From assembly GCA_022799315.1 (NCBI GenBank), contig JAAWOE010000007.1, forward strand, positions 1-64,000: a DNA stretch of 64,000 nucleotides, given 5' to 3'. The notes beneath the pieces are model-generated. The model did not search any database, had not been told where the DNA came from, and saw nothing but the letters and a program-made list of their open reading frames with translations. Shown piece by piece: positions 28,605 to 37,188 of this stretch (within the stretch, counting starts at the first letter, position 1; every line of letters begins with the position of its first letter). Origin of the DNA: Clostridia bacterium (GTDB taxonomy: Bacteria > Bacillota > Clostridia > TANB77 > CAG-508). The translations under genes and the position numbers were made by a program.

Positions 28605-30245
28605 TTATTTATTAAGCCTTTCATATATTACAAATTGGCTATCTTTATACAATTCTTTGTAGTTGTCGTCTTTACTAACAAATAAATTTATTTTAGCATT
28701 GTTTGGTATTATAAGATGTGTAATATCATATTTATTAAATATTGTTTCATAATGTACGTTTAGTGCTGATGTTCTTATAAAATCTGTAAATACATCTTTA
28801 TCTTTATCTCCATTAAATTCTGGAGTATATAGATCTGCTCTCGAATCTATAAATACTGGTATTCCTTCATATAATAAATAACTACCATAATTATACTCAT
28901 TATATAAACGTATTTCTTCAAGATTCAGTTGTTCTTTAATATATTTTGACGCTTCTACTGGATATTCATTCGCATCTATGAATTTATCTCCTATTTGTGA
29001 TTTATATATTGCAATGCTTAATAAAACAATTAATAGTATTGTTATTATTTTTCCAAACCCACTAGCAATTATTTCTGTAAATTTAGTAAGCCCTTCTTTA
29101 TCATATTTATAAAACAAATCTGTTAATAGTCTATTAATTGAATATACACCTAATAATACAAGCATAGATAACTGTCTTCTAGACATAAGTGCAAGTACTA
29201 TTAGTCCTCCTAACATAAAGAAATCTTTTAGTCTAATTTTAGTGTCTGTAAATACTGTCACTGATAGCACAATTGCAATAATTGCTAATGTATAACTTGA
29301 TTCTATTAGTACCATAGGCAAGTGTTCATTAATACTCTTTGTCGTATTTCCTTGCATTGTTTTTACAAGATATGTATATGGCGTATCTCCAAGTGGCGTT
29401 AATAATCCTGTTAACATGCATATAATTGCAATTACTATGAGCCATTTCACATTATCTTTTTTTATTATTTTTAACTTATATGGATTCTCTCTTCTTTGTT
29501 TTTGTCTTTCTATTTCTTTTTCAAATTTTTCTTCTTTTTTCTTGTTTATTAATTCTAATTTTGCTATTTTTTCCTCTTGTCCTTGTTTTTTAGAAAGATT
29601 TCTAATTTTGTTATTTCTTAATTTCATATCAAGTTTATGTACTATATGAGTATCTAGTAGTACTGCTATTAAGTATTCTGCAATATATGGTAAGAATGGT
29701 ATGAAATAAAATGGCCATACTGCTAAATGAACATTTGCAATAATTATTGGTATTACAATTAACCCAAGAGCATATCGTTTCTTTTTAGTTTCTATAAATT
29801 GTTCTATAAATAATATTTGTAATGTAAACAGTATATATGTAAGTAATTGTGCACGTGCTGCTATAAATCCTCTTAAAACATACATTACTCCTAAGGTTAA
29901 TAAGAAGGACACTAAATAGTTTTTAGTTATCTTTTTATTAGCATAATATATGGTTAATCCTAATATACAAGATAAGACTATAGTAGAAATGTAAATTCCT
30001 AGCATTCCTCCTACTTTGTATATAAGATAAATACCTACATCATATAACCAGTGTGGATATGTATATGGTATATCGTGAATTGAAAATGGATCATGCATAT
30101 CTATTCCATTTTCTAATATGTGTTCTCCTATTCTTATTGTATAAAATGTATCATTTTGCAATGTAATTGGTGCAAGTACTCCACAAAAAACTATTATACA
30201 TACTATTGCAACTATATTAAAGTTTATTTTTGTTTTGCTTTCCAC
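28605..30245 (-). CDS. Polytopic membrane protein, glycosyltransferase-like
   Basis: 546 residues, about 11-12 hydrophobic helices with a charged cytoplasmic insert near 215-265 (rich in Lys/Glu/Gln, [18 protein letters not shown]). The C-terminal soluble part ([23 protein letters not shown]) recalls the periplasmic end of GT-C type membrane glycosyltransferases. There is no catalytic motif I trust. GTG start with AAGGAGAG. First gene of an apparent operon with lspA and tagA. Confidence 0.6.
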   Translation of the reverse strand: MESKTKINFNIVAIVCIIVFCGVLAPITLQNDTFYTIRIGEHILENGIDMHDPFSIHDIPYTYPHWLYDVGIYLIYKVGGMLGIYISTIVLSCILGLTIYYANKKITKNYLVSFLLTLGVMYVLRGFIAARAQLLTYILFTLQILFIEQFIETKKKRYALGLIVIPIIIANVHLAVWPFYFIPFLPYIAEYLIAVLLDTHIVHKLDMKLRNNKIRNLSKKQGQEEKIAKLELINKKKEEKFEKEIERQKQRRENPYKLKIIKKDNVKWLIVIAIICMLTGLLTPLGDTPYTYLVKTMQGNTTKSINEHLPMVLIESSYTLAIIAIVLSVTVFTDTKIRLKDFFMLGGLIVLALMSRRQLSMLVLLGVYSINRLLTDLFYKYDKEGLTKFTEIIASGFGKIITILLIVLLSIAIYKSQIGDKFIDANEYPVEASKYIKEQLNLEEIRLYNEYNYGSYLLYEGIPVFIDSRADLYTPEFNGDKDKDVFTDFIRTSALNVHYETIFNKYDITHLIIPNNAKINLFVSKDDNYKELYKDSQFVIYERLNK

Positions 30246-30371
30246 TTAAAAATCTCTCCTTTTTTACTAATGCTTGTATTATATCAAAAAATACTTAAAA
30301 AGAATAGGTCTTTTTAAGTATTTTTATTATTACTTGTTACTGTATAATGATTATTAACAATATACTCAAAA

Positions 30372-30528
30372 AATAGATAGTAATATAAGAGTAAAAACGA
30401 GTTCGACCTTACTGAGCAAAGCGTCGCCCTTTCTTTTTCTAAGTATAGTGTGTTACGTTATTTCTTTAAACCAACTATATTAAAACGCCTTGGAGAACGG
30501 AATTTTTACTCTTATATTACTATCTATT
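30372..30528. mobile_element. 157-bp MITE-like element, copy 1
   Basis: The perfect 25-bp terminal inverted repeat ATAGATAGTAATATAAGAGT... ends the element on both sides. The interior includes GAGTTCGACC and CGCCTTGGAGAACGGAATTTTT. It aligns without gaps to 45000-45156 over its full 157 bp. No coding capacity; mobilisation by a transposase elsewhere is inferred. Confidence 0.8.
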
Positions 30529-30544
30529 CTTTTAAATAACTTCT

Positions 30545-30779
30545 TTATATTTTTACCAGAATTATATCTTCTCCAATACAATGTATGTCTTTCCACGGAA
30601 TTACTATATCATTATTTCCTGCAAACATGTTAAGTATTTTATTTGAACCGTGGAACTATTATAGATGTAATCATTCCTGTTTCTAAATCTGCTGTTACAT
30701 CTTGTACAAACCCAAGTCTTCTTCCATCATTTATATTTACAACTTCTTTATGTCTAAAATCTAAACCTTTTTGCCCCAT
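30545..30779 (-). CDS. ymxH: YlmC/YmxH-type PRC-barrel protein, read through one +1 shift
   Basis: 77 residues after skipping the C at 30650. The short PRC-barrel pattern is seen: KEVVNINDGRRLGFVQDVTADLETGMITSIIVPG, then IVIPWKDIHCIGEDIILVK. YmxH/YlmC proteins are small and conserved in spore formers; their role is unclear. Frame zero stops three codons after CGG, removing the second half of the barrel. Confidence 0.8.
30647..30650 (-). other. +1 frameshift site, CGGT (ymxH)
   Basis: After CCA. Skipping C30650 reads Gly44 in IIVPGSNKIL; frame zero gives CGG-TTC-AAA-TAA. Confidence 0.85.
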
Positions 30780-30782
30780 ATA

Positions 30783-30816
30783 AAAACACCTCACTAAATT
30801 ATATGAGGTGTTTTTG
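30783..30816 (-). terminator. Terminator
   Basis: AAAAACACCTCA / TGAGGTGTTTTT stem after the HAD gene and upstream of ymxH. Confidence 0.75.
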
Positions 30817-30823
30817 AGATTTA

Positions 30824-31426
30824 TTAAATTATATTCATTTCTTGCAATTCTTTTTCTAATTGTTTAGCATCTTCAAATACTATTCCGCAAATTCCATTTT
30901 GGTTTGCAATTTCTACATTTTCTTTACTATCATCTATAAATATAGTTTCATCTGGTAAAATCTTTTCTGTATCTAAAACATAGTTAAAAGTTCCTTCATC
31001 TGTTTTTAACTTTCCATATTCATATGAAAAATACTTATGCTTAAATATTTCTAGTTCTTTATTAGTACTTAATATATATTCCACCCATTCTTTTATATGG
31101 TCTGATAACAAAATAAGATTATATTGCTCACTTAGTTTTTCTATAATCTTCATTGTGCCATCCACTTTTGTATCTAAATTTTGCCTAATCGATTTTTTTA
31201 TTATTTCTTTATTTACATTCCAATTAGCACTTTTTAATAATGCTTCTATATATTCGTTTTCTGTATATTTTCCTCTCATTGCATCTAAAAATATGTCGTT
31301 TACCTTCTTTCTTTGTTCTAAGAATTCTTCTGCTTTTATATTTGTATTCTTTTCTACAATATACTCTGCTTTATGAAATCCAGAAATTATTACTTCAGAT
31401 AAATCAAATATTATATTTTTTATCAT
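30824..31426 (-). CDS. HAD-IA family hydrolase
   Basis: 200 residues. The first motif is FDLSEVI, in which the usual second Asp of DxD is Ser; motif II LLSDH, Lys near 145 (YGKLKTDEG) and motif IV FIDDSKENVEIA are present. It is a YihX/epoxide-hydrolase-like phosphatase. The DLSEV variant is known in this subfamily, but activity is uncertain. Operon with the next two upstream genes. Confidence 0.75.
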   Translation of the reverse strand: MIKNIIFDLSEVIISGFHKAEYIVEKNTNIKAEEFLEQRKKVNDIFLDAMRGKYTENEYIEALLKSANWNVNKEIIKKSIRQNLDTKVDGTMKIIEKLSEQYNLILLSDHIKEWVEYILSTNKELEIFKHKYFSYEYGKLKTDEGTFNYVLDTEKILPDETIFIDDSKENVEIANQNGICGIVFEDAKQLEKELQEMNII

Positions 31427-31456
31427 AAATATTGCTCCTTTATGTTCTAATTTGTT

Positions 31457-32263
31457 TTATAATTCAATTTCATCTAAATCATCTGGCACGTATACATTTC
31501 CATTAAAATATTCTTTTGCTTCTTTAGTAAATAATTCTTTTCTCATTTCTATATCATTGTCTATACTGTGCCATAACAATAAATTCTTTATATTTAGTTT
31601 ACTCATTATAATCGCAACATCTTTTACTGTAGAATGATTCTTTTCGTGTGGTTTAACTTTATCTTTTTGATTTTCTAAACACATTGCTTCATGCAATACC
31701 CAATCCATATTTTCAATTCTTGAATATACATTTTTGCTACATGGAACATCTCCTAAAAAAGCTAGTTCTTTTCCAGAACTTAATGTTGTCTTAAACCCAT
31801 ATTGTGTACATTCAATAGATTCTGTATTAATTGCCTCTATTTCATAACCTATAATATCAAATTTTTTACCATTTTCACAAAAATGATATTTTACAATTTC
31901 TTTATATAAATCTTCATGAACTTTATGAAATGTCTCTTCGATAAATATATCAACTATTTGTTTTATCTTTTCTTCACAGTATATATTTAGAATACCTTCA
32001 TAATTGTGTTTACTATATTGTTGTATGATATATCTTAAAAGTGGAATAATTCCCCATAAGTGATCTATATGTTTATGAGATATAAAAATATCATGTATTT
32101 TATTTATATCAATATCTTTAGTATTTAGCTGGTTCAATATTTGATTACCACTTCCCGTATCAATTAGTAAATAATCTCCCTTGTTATTTTCAAGTAATGC
32201 ACTTAAACTATAACAATTTATTGTTATTCCACTACCAGTTCCTAAAATTATAATCTTTTCCAT
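31457..32263 (-). CDS. Metallo-beta-lactamase-fold hydrolase, RNase Z-like
   Basis: 268 residues. Motifs: LIDTGSG, HKHIDHLWG (the HxHxDH zinc motif, starting SHKHIDH), LGDVPCS and LLWHS. The overall order fits the RNase Z/phosphodiesterase branch rather than glyoxalase II. The substrate is not readable. Confidence 0.75.
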   Translation of the reverse strand: MEKIIILGTGSGITINCYSLSALLENNKGDYLLIDTGSGNQILNQLNTKDIDINKIHDIFISHKHIDHLWGIIPLLRYIIQQYSKHNYEGILNIYCEEKIKQIVDIFIEETFHKVHEDLYKEIVKYHFCENGKKFDIIGYEIEAINTESIECTQYGFKTTLSSGKELAFLGDVPCSKNVYSRIENMDWVLHEAMCLENQKDKVKPHEKNHSTVKDVAIIMSKLNIKNLLLWHSIDNDIEMRKELFTKEAKEYFNGNVYVPDDLDEIEL

Positions 32264-32281
32264 ACTTTTACCTCTTTTTAG

Positions 32282-32716
32282 CTAATCTTTTAATACATTC
32301 ACAATATCAATAGGAGCAATTAAATTTTTCTTTTGGTTGATCACTGCTGTTCTAACATAATCTCCTCTTAAGTGATTATCCATTTCATTTACTATCACAT
32401 CATAATCAAACCATTTGACATCTAAAATTTCTTCTTTATCAAACTTAATAGTTTCTTTAATTAATTTAGCATTAAAGACTATCATTACAAACAAATCATC
32501 TTCTAAAATTCTATTAGAAATACAACAAACTCCATCTAGTTCAACATCACACCCAGTTTCTTCTTTGATTTCTCTAATTGCTCCTTCTTCTAAACTCTCA
32601 TTATAATCTAAATGTCCTGCGGGAAAATTCCATTTTTTATAACATTTCTTTTTGGCTTCTTGCACTAATAGATATTTTCCATCTTTCTCTATAATTCCAC
32701 CTACTATTACTTTCAT
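32282..32716 (-). CDS. NUDIX hydrolase
   Basis: 144 residues. The Nudix box is seen around 37-59 ([22 protein letters not shown]), with all Glu residues present. It cleaves nucleoside diphosphate derivatives. First gene of the three-gene NUDIX / MBL / HAD operon. Confidence 0.9.
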   Translation of the reverse strand: MKVIVGGIIEKDGKYLLVQEAKKKCYKKWNFPAGHLDYNESLEEGAIREIKEETGCDVELDGVCCISNRILEDDLFVMIVFNAKLIKETIKFDKEEILDVKWFDYDVIVNEMDNHLRGDYVRTAVINQKKNLIAPIDIVNVLKD

Positions 32717-32929
32717 TTTATTTCTCCTCTCGTATCATTTCTTATACTATATCATAAATTCTTCTAATTTAATAGTATACTTATGTAATTTGTCGTTTTG
32801 ATAATATCTGTAAAATATTATCAAGTATTATCCTATTTTGCTTTATTCCTCTTGTATTTCTTCTTTTTTTATGATAAAATACTTTACAAGTTAAAAATTG
32901 CAAATAGCAAAAGAATAGTATTAAGTTTA

Positions 32930-33127
32930 GTTTTTTATAGAGAGCCTACGGTTGGTGTAAGTTAGGCAAAAACAGTTTAAGAATCTACTTTTGTTTAGCC
33001 TCTAGGAAAACCTAGGCCGATTTATGCAAGGTTATATGCATTATTAAGATACTGTTTTAAAAAATAGTAATTAAGGTGGCACCACGAATATTATTCGTCC
33101 TTATGTTTTTCATAAGGACGTTTTTTG
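32930..33127 (+). promoter_or_regulatory. T-box riboswitch upstream of serS
   Basis: The T-box sequence AAGGTGGCACCACG is at 33073-33086, followed by a terminator stem (CGTCCTTATG / CATAAGGACG plus six T) at 33096-33127. Stem I holds GAATCTACTT, giving a candidate specifier UCU (Ser) followed by A. It should sense uncharged tRNA-Ser and raise serS transcription. The rest of the gap 32717-32929 shows no gene. Confidence 0.9.
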
Positions 33128-33184
33128 TATAATAGAAAAGTCTTTTAAAATAAGATTTGTTCTATATTTTAAGGGGGTATTTAC

Positions 33185-34474
33185 ATGATTGATATTAAAT
33201 TTTTAAGAGAAAATCCAGATTTAGTAAAGGAAAATATTAAGAAAAAATTTCAAGACAAAAAATTACCATTAGTAGATGAAGTTATTGAACTTGATGAAAA
33301 AAATAGAGCTACTAAATTAAGAGGTGATGAACTTCGTTCTAATAGAAATTCTTTAAGCAGTAAAATTGGACTTTTAATGAGAGAAGGAAAAAAAGACGAA
33401 GCAGAAGCTATAAAACAAGAAGTAGCAAAGATTAATGATGAACTTGTAGAAAATGAAAAACAAGAAGCATTTTTAGCAGAAGAAGTAAAAACTAGAATGA
33501 TGAAAATTCCAAATATGATGCACGAATCTGTTCCAGTTGGTAAAGATGATTCTGAAAATGTTGAAGTACAAAAATATGGAGAACCAGTTGTACCAAACTA
33601 TGAAATCCCTTACCATACAGATATTATGGAACGTCTATGTGGTATAGATTTAGATGCAGCAAGAAGAGTTGCAGGAAACGGATTTTATTACCTAATGGGC
33701 GATATTGCAAGACTTCATAGCGCTGTTATTTCATATGCAAGAGACTTCATGATTAATAAAGGTTTTACTTATTGTATTCCTCCTTTTATGATTCGTTCTG
33801 ATGTTGTAACAGGTGTTATGAGTTTTGAAGAGATGGACGCCATGATGTACAAAATTGAAGGAGAAGATTTATACTTAATTGGAACTAGCGAACATTCTAT
33901 GATTGGTAAATTCCAAGGTCAAATTTTAAAGAAAGAAAATTTACCATACACCATGACCTCTTATTCTCCATGTTTTAGAAAAGAAAAAGGTGCTCACGGA
34001 ATAGAAGAACGTGGAATTTATCGTATTCATCAATTTGAAAAACAAGAAATGATTGTTGTTTGTGAACCAGAAGAAAGTTATGATTGGTATAATAAAATGT
34101 GGTCATATACAGTTGAATTATTTAGGAGCTTAGATATTCCTGTTCGTACATTAGAATGTTGTAGTGGTGACCTTGCTGATTTAAAAGCAAAAAGTGTTGA
34201 TGTTGAGGCTTGGAGCCCAAGACAACAAAAATATTTTGAAGTTGGAAGTTGTTCTAACCTAACAGATGCCCAAAGTAGACGTTTAGGAATTCGTGTTAAG
34301 GGTGAAAAAGGAAATTACTATGCGCATACTTTAAATAATACTGTTGTTGCTCCACCTCGTATGCTAATTGCTTTATTAGAAAATAATTATAACGAAGATG
34401 GAAGCATTAATATTCCAAAACCATTACAACCTTATATGGGTGGAAAGACTGTTCTTAAGCCCGAAAAAATTTAA
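33185..34474 (+). CDS. serS: Seryl-tRNA synthetase
   Basis: 429 residues, full length. N-terminal coiled-coil arm at about 30-100 (EKNRATKLRGDELRSNRNSL...). Class II motifs: motif 2 SPCFRKEKGAHGIEERGIYRIHQF and motif 3 NNTVVAPPRMLIALLENN. It charges tRNA-Ser. Controlled by the T-box upstream. engB follows 71 bp downstream. Confidence 0.98.
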   Translation: MIDIKFLRENPDLVKENIKKKFQDKKLPLVDEVIELDEKNRATKLRGDELRSNRNSLSSKIGLLMREGKKDEAEAIKQEVAKINDELVENEKQEAFLAEEVKTRMMKIPNMMHESVPVGKDDSENVEVQKYGEPVVPNYEIPYHTDIMERLCGIDLDAARRVAGNGFYYLMGDIARLHSAVISYARDFMINKGFTYCIPPFMIRSDVVTGVMSFEEMDAMMYKIEGEDLYLIGTSEHSMIGKFQGQILKKENLPYTMTSYSPCFRKEKGAHGIEERGIYRIHQFEKQEMIVVCEPEESYDWYNKMWSYTVELFRSLDIPVRTLECCSGDLADLKAKSVDVEAWSPRQQKYFEVGSCSNLTDAQSRRLGIRVKGEKGNYYAHTLNNTVVAPPRMLIALLENNYNEDGSINIPKPLQPYMGGKTVLKPEKI

Positions 34475-34485
34475 AGAATAAATGT

Positions 34486-34511
34486 AGGGGGCGATGCCCT
34501 CATCGACCCCA
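34486..34511. repeat. Half copy of the GGGTCGA repeat
   Basis: TGTAGGGGGCGATG...CATCGACCCC stem between serS and engB. Confidence 0.5.
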
Positions 34512-34545
34512 TAAATGAAGAATTTATTAGAAAGGTGAGTTTCAA

Positions 34546-35134
34546 ATGATAGTAAAAAATCCTAAGTTTGAAGTTTCTGCAGTTAGTGCTAAACAATATC
34601 CTACAAATGGACTTCCTGAAATTGTTTTAGTTGGAAAATCTAATGTTGGAAAATCTTCATTTGTAAATACTATGATTAATAGAAAATCTTTAGCAAGAAC
34701 TAGTAGTGAACCTCGGTAAAACAAGACAAATTAATTTCTATAATATAGATAATAGCTTTTATTTTGTAGATTTACCAGGTTATGGCTACAGTAAAATGTC
34801 TAAACAAGAACAAGAAAAAGTAGGTAAATTTACTGAAGAATACTTAGTTAAAAGAGATACTATTTCTTTAATTATATTTTTAATAGATATTCGTCATAAA
34901 CCTACCGAAAATGATAGATTAATGTATTCATATGTTATGAAATCTAATTTACCATTTATTGTACTTGCAAATAAGTCAGATAAAATTGCTCCTACAAAAG
35001 TAGAGTCTTATGTAGAAGATTTAAAAAAGGAACTTGGAATTTCTTTTAGTATTATTCTTCCTTTTTCTTCAGAAAAAAAAGTTTATACAGATTCTGTTTG
35101 GGAAAAGATTGAAGAGATTTTAAGCAATTCATAG
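34546..35134 (+). CDS. engB: Ribosome-assembly GTPase EngB/YsxC, read through one +1 shift
   Basis: 195 residues after skipping the C at 34714, which is exactly the usual family length. G1 [10 protein letters not shown] near 29-38, the site at Gly57 within [15 protein letters not shown] (switch I/G2), G3 [10 protein letters not shown] and G4 NKSDK. EngB is needed for 50S maturation in Firmicutes. Frame zero ends immediately (CGG-TAA), so without recoding only a 57-residue fragment with no switch region or G3/G4 would be made. This is one of the strongest sites. Ribosome site AAAGGTG. Confidence 0.95.
34714..34717 (+). other. +1 frameshift site, CGGT (engB)
   Basis: After CCT. Skipping C34714 reads Gly57 of the conserved PGKTR; frame zero is CGG then TAA. 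Confidence 0.95.
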
Positions 35135-35155
35135 ATTAAGGAGGTAAACATTCGT

Positions 35156-35686
35156 ATGAAGTTAAATGAAGATAGTGAAACTCTAGCTGAAAATAAAGTA
35201 TTAATTTTATACATTTTAAATAAATTGAATAAGCCAATTGATAATGATAGTCTTTTAAAACTTATTTTGCCAATACAAGATATGAACTATTTCTATTTTC
35301 AACAATTTCTATTAGATTTATTGGAAAACAAATATATAATCGGTTATACAAAAGACGATAAAACTATGTACAAAATAACAGATTTAGGTATAAAGACATT
35401 ATCTCTTACAGATGATTTATTACCTGGAATTATGAAGTTGCAAATAGATAATGCTTTAAAAGAAGATGTTACAGATGTCCAATATAATGATCATGCGGTT
35501 TCAGAGTTTACTCCACAAAGTGAGAATGAATTTATTGTTACTTGTAAATTAGTTAAAAATAATATAACTAATTTTGAGCTAAAACTTAAAGCAACTTCAC
35601 GTGAAGAAGCAAAGGATATTGCTCATAAATGGGAAACTCAATATGACGAAATTTATCCTATTATCTTAGAAATATTAACAAAATAA
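35156..35686 (+). CDS. DUF4364-family protein
   Basis: 176 residues. The N-terminal part (NKVLILYILNKLNKPIDNDSLLKLIL... IGYTKDDKTMYKITDLGIKTL) looks like a winged-helix domain; the C-terminal half is a mixed strand/helix region. Matches the DUF4364 type found in Clostridia; function unknown. AAGGAGGT before the ATG; 21 bp after engB. Confidence 0.75.
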   Translation: MKLNEDSETLAENKVLILYILNKLNKPIDNDSLLKLILPIQDMNYFYFQQFLLDLLENKYIIGYTKDDKTMYKITDLGIKTLSLTDDLLPGIMKLQIDNALKEDVTDVQYNDHAVSEFTPQSENEFIVTCKLVKNNITNFELKLKATSREEAKDIAHKWETQYDEIYPIILEILTK

Positions 35687-35689
35687 TAA

Positions 35690-35769
35690 ATGTAGGGGGC
35701 GACGCCTTCGTCGACCCTTTATAATATTCCTTTGATTGGGTCGATGTGGGCATCGACCCCTACATCAAT
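35690..35769. repeat. Composite GGGTCGA palindromic element, copy 1
   Basis: Two hairpins face each other: TGTAGGGGGCGACG...CGTCGACCC and GGGTCGATG...CATCGACCCCTACA. The outer TGTAGGGG / CCCCTACA ends are inverted. Same architecture as 41521-41605. It lies between converging genes. Confidence 0.65.
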
Positions 35770-35798
35770 CTTAAATTTCTATTATAATACAACAAATT

Positions 35799-36589
35799 CT
35801 ATTGTAGTTTTCTTCTTACATATTCATATAATATTACACTTGTTGCAACTGATGCGTTTAGGCTTTCTGTTTTTCCGAAGCATTGGTATTTTTGCTTTTT
35901 CATCTGAAATATCTAGTACTTCTTTTGATACCCCATTTGCTTCATTTCCGTATTACAAGTACTTTTTTATTGTAATCAATATCATAGATATTATTGTTTG
36001 TTTCAAGCGAAGTTGCAAGTACTTTAAATTTATGTTTTTTTGCTTCTTTTAAAGTTTTTACAATATCTTCAGATACAATTACATTAACTCTAAATATTGC
36101 TCCCATTGTTGACCTTACAACTTTTGGATTATATGCATCTGCTGTTTGTTTGGATATTATTATTTGGTTTAATCCCACACTATCAACTGTTCTTAGTATA
36201 GTTCCTAAATTTCCTGGGTCTTGTATTCCATCTAATACTACAATCATATCTTGATTATAATCAATGTTTTCTTCTTTGTTTTCTTTATTAATTACTGCTA
36301 AAATCCCTTGTGGATTTGTTACTTCTGTTACAGCATTAAATACTTTTTCAGATACGTATATACAATTATGTTTTGCGATTTCAAACATTAATTTTTGTTC
36401 GATTGTACCATTTTTTTCACAATCTTCACATACTACAATTGTATCAATACTGGCATTTTCATCTAATGCTTCTTCAATCAATTTTATTCCTTCAACAAGA
36501 TACTTGTTTTCTTGTTCACGATATTTTTTATCTTTTAATTTACGAATACTTTTTATTACTTCATTATCTTTACTTGTTATAACTTGCAT
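35799..36589 (-). CDS. TrmH/SpoU-type rRNA 2'-O-methyltransferase, read through two +1 shifts
   Basis: 262 residues after skipping the Cs at 35950 and 35877. N-terminal substrate-binding domain at 1-95 (SKDNEVIKSIRKLKDKKYREQENKYLVEGIKLIEEAL), then the knotted SPOUT domain: motif 1 LDGIQDPGNLGTILRTVDSVGL, motif 2 VIGNEANGVSKE and motif 3 IPMLGKTESLNASVATSVILYE. Motifs 2 and 3 exist only if both sites shift; each site falls in the conserved Gly of its motif. It uses AdoMet to methylate a ribose in 23S rRNA. Confidence 0.92.
35874..35877 (-). other. +1 frameshift site, CGGA (TrmH site 2)
   Basis: After CTT. Skipping C35877 reads Gly238 of IPMLGKTESLN, the invariant motif 3 Gly. Confidence 0.92.
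35947..35950 (-). other. +1 frameshift site, CGGA (TrmH site 1)
   Basis: After ATA. Skipping C35950 reads Gly214 of VIGNEANG, motif 2; frame zero is CGG-AAA-TGA. Confidence 0.92.
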
Positions 36590-36668
36590 AATATCTCCTT
36601 TTTTACTTTTTAATATTATACACTATTTTTCTATTTTTTAAAACTTATATTTCTATAATTTAATAATT

Positions 36669-36697
36669 TTGACTTTATTTTTGTATTATGATATAAT
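36669..36697 (+). promoter_or_regulatory. Consensus-like promoter of the Cys-cluster gene
   Basis: TTGACT, 17-base spacer, TATAAT. Ends 36 bases before the ATG. Confidence 0.75.
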
Positions 36698-36733
36698 AAT
36701 TTACATAAAATTCAGGAAGGGTGGTATAACACA

Positions 36734-37141
36734 ATGAAATATGAAAATCAATCCCTTTGTAGTGCTTGTGGTGGATACTGCTGTAAGCAGAGCCCATGTT
36801 TCTTCATGCCGGAGGATTTTCCTGATTTGTCTTTGGAAGGATTACTAAAAGAATTTCGGGAAAAGGATTATTTATGCATCATTTTAGATGAAGTTGCCTA
36901 TATTTCTATGCGCACCGAACATTGGAAAAGCGTTGTCCGATTATTTGAAAAGAGAGTTTCAGGCCCATGTGTATTATTAACACCTACTGGATGTAAATTC
37001 TCTTATGATGAACGCCCAACTGGTGGTAAATTGCTCATTCCAGATTATGGTCGTTGCTACCTGAAATTGGATGCTAAAAGTTTTATCAAAGCATGGAAAC
37101 CTTATAGCGAAGTTCTCCATCAGTTAATGGCACATCTGTAA
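36734..37141 (+). CDS. YkgJ-like Cys-cluster protein, foreign base composition
   Basis: 135 residues. N-terminal CSACGGYCCKQSPC resembles the CxxxCxxCC start of metal-binding YkgJ proteins; a later Cys pair (GPCVLLTPTGC) completes a possible metal or cluster site. Codon use (GCC, CGC, CCG, CGG, CTG) is clearly richer in GC than its neighbours, indicating transfer. It has an in-frame CGG (36857-36859, Arg42) without any shift; skipping it would truncate the protein. Own promoter and terminator. Confidence 0.75.
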   Translation: MKYENQSLCSACGGYCCKQSPCFFMPEDFPDLSLEGLLKEFREKDYLCIILDEVAYISMRTEHWKSVVRLFEKRVSGPCVLLTPTGCKFSYDERPTGGKLLIPDYGRCYLKLDAKSFIKAWKPYSEVLHQLMAHL

Positions 37142-37188
37142 AACAAATTCGTCCCTAGATATAAGTATCTTTAGGGACGAATTTGTTA
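37142..37188. terminator. Bidirectional terminator
   Basis: Near-perfect 16-bp stem (AACAAATTCGTCCCTA and complement) between the Cys-cluster gene and mfd. Confidence 0.8.
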
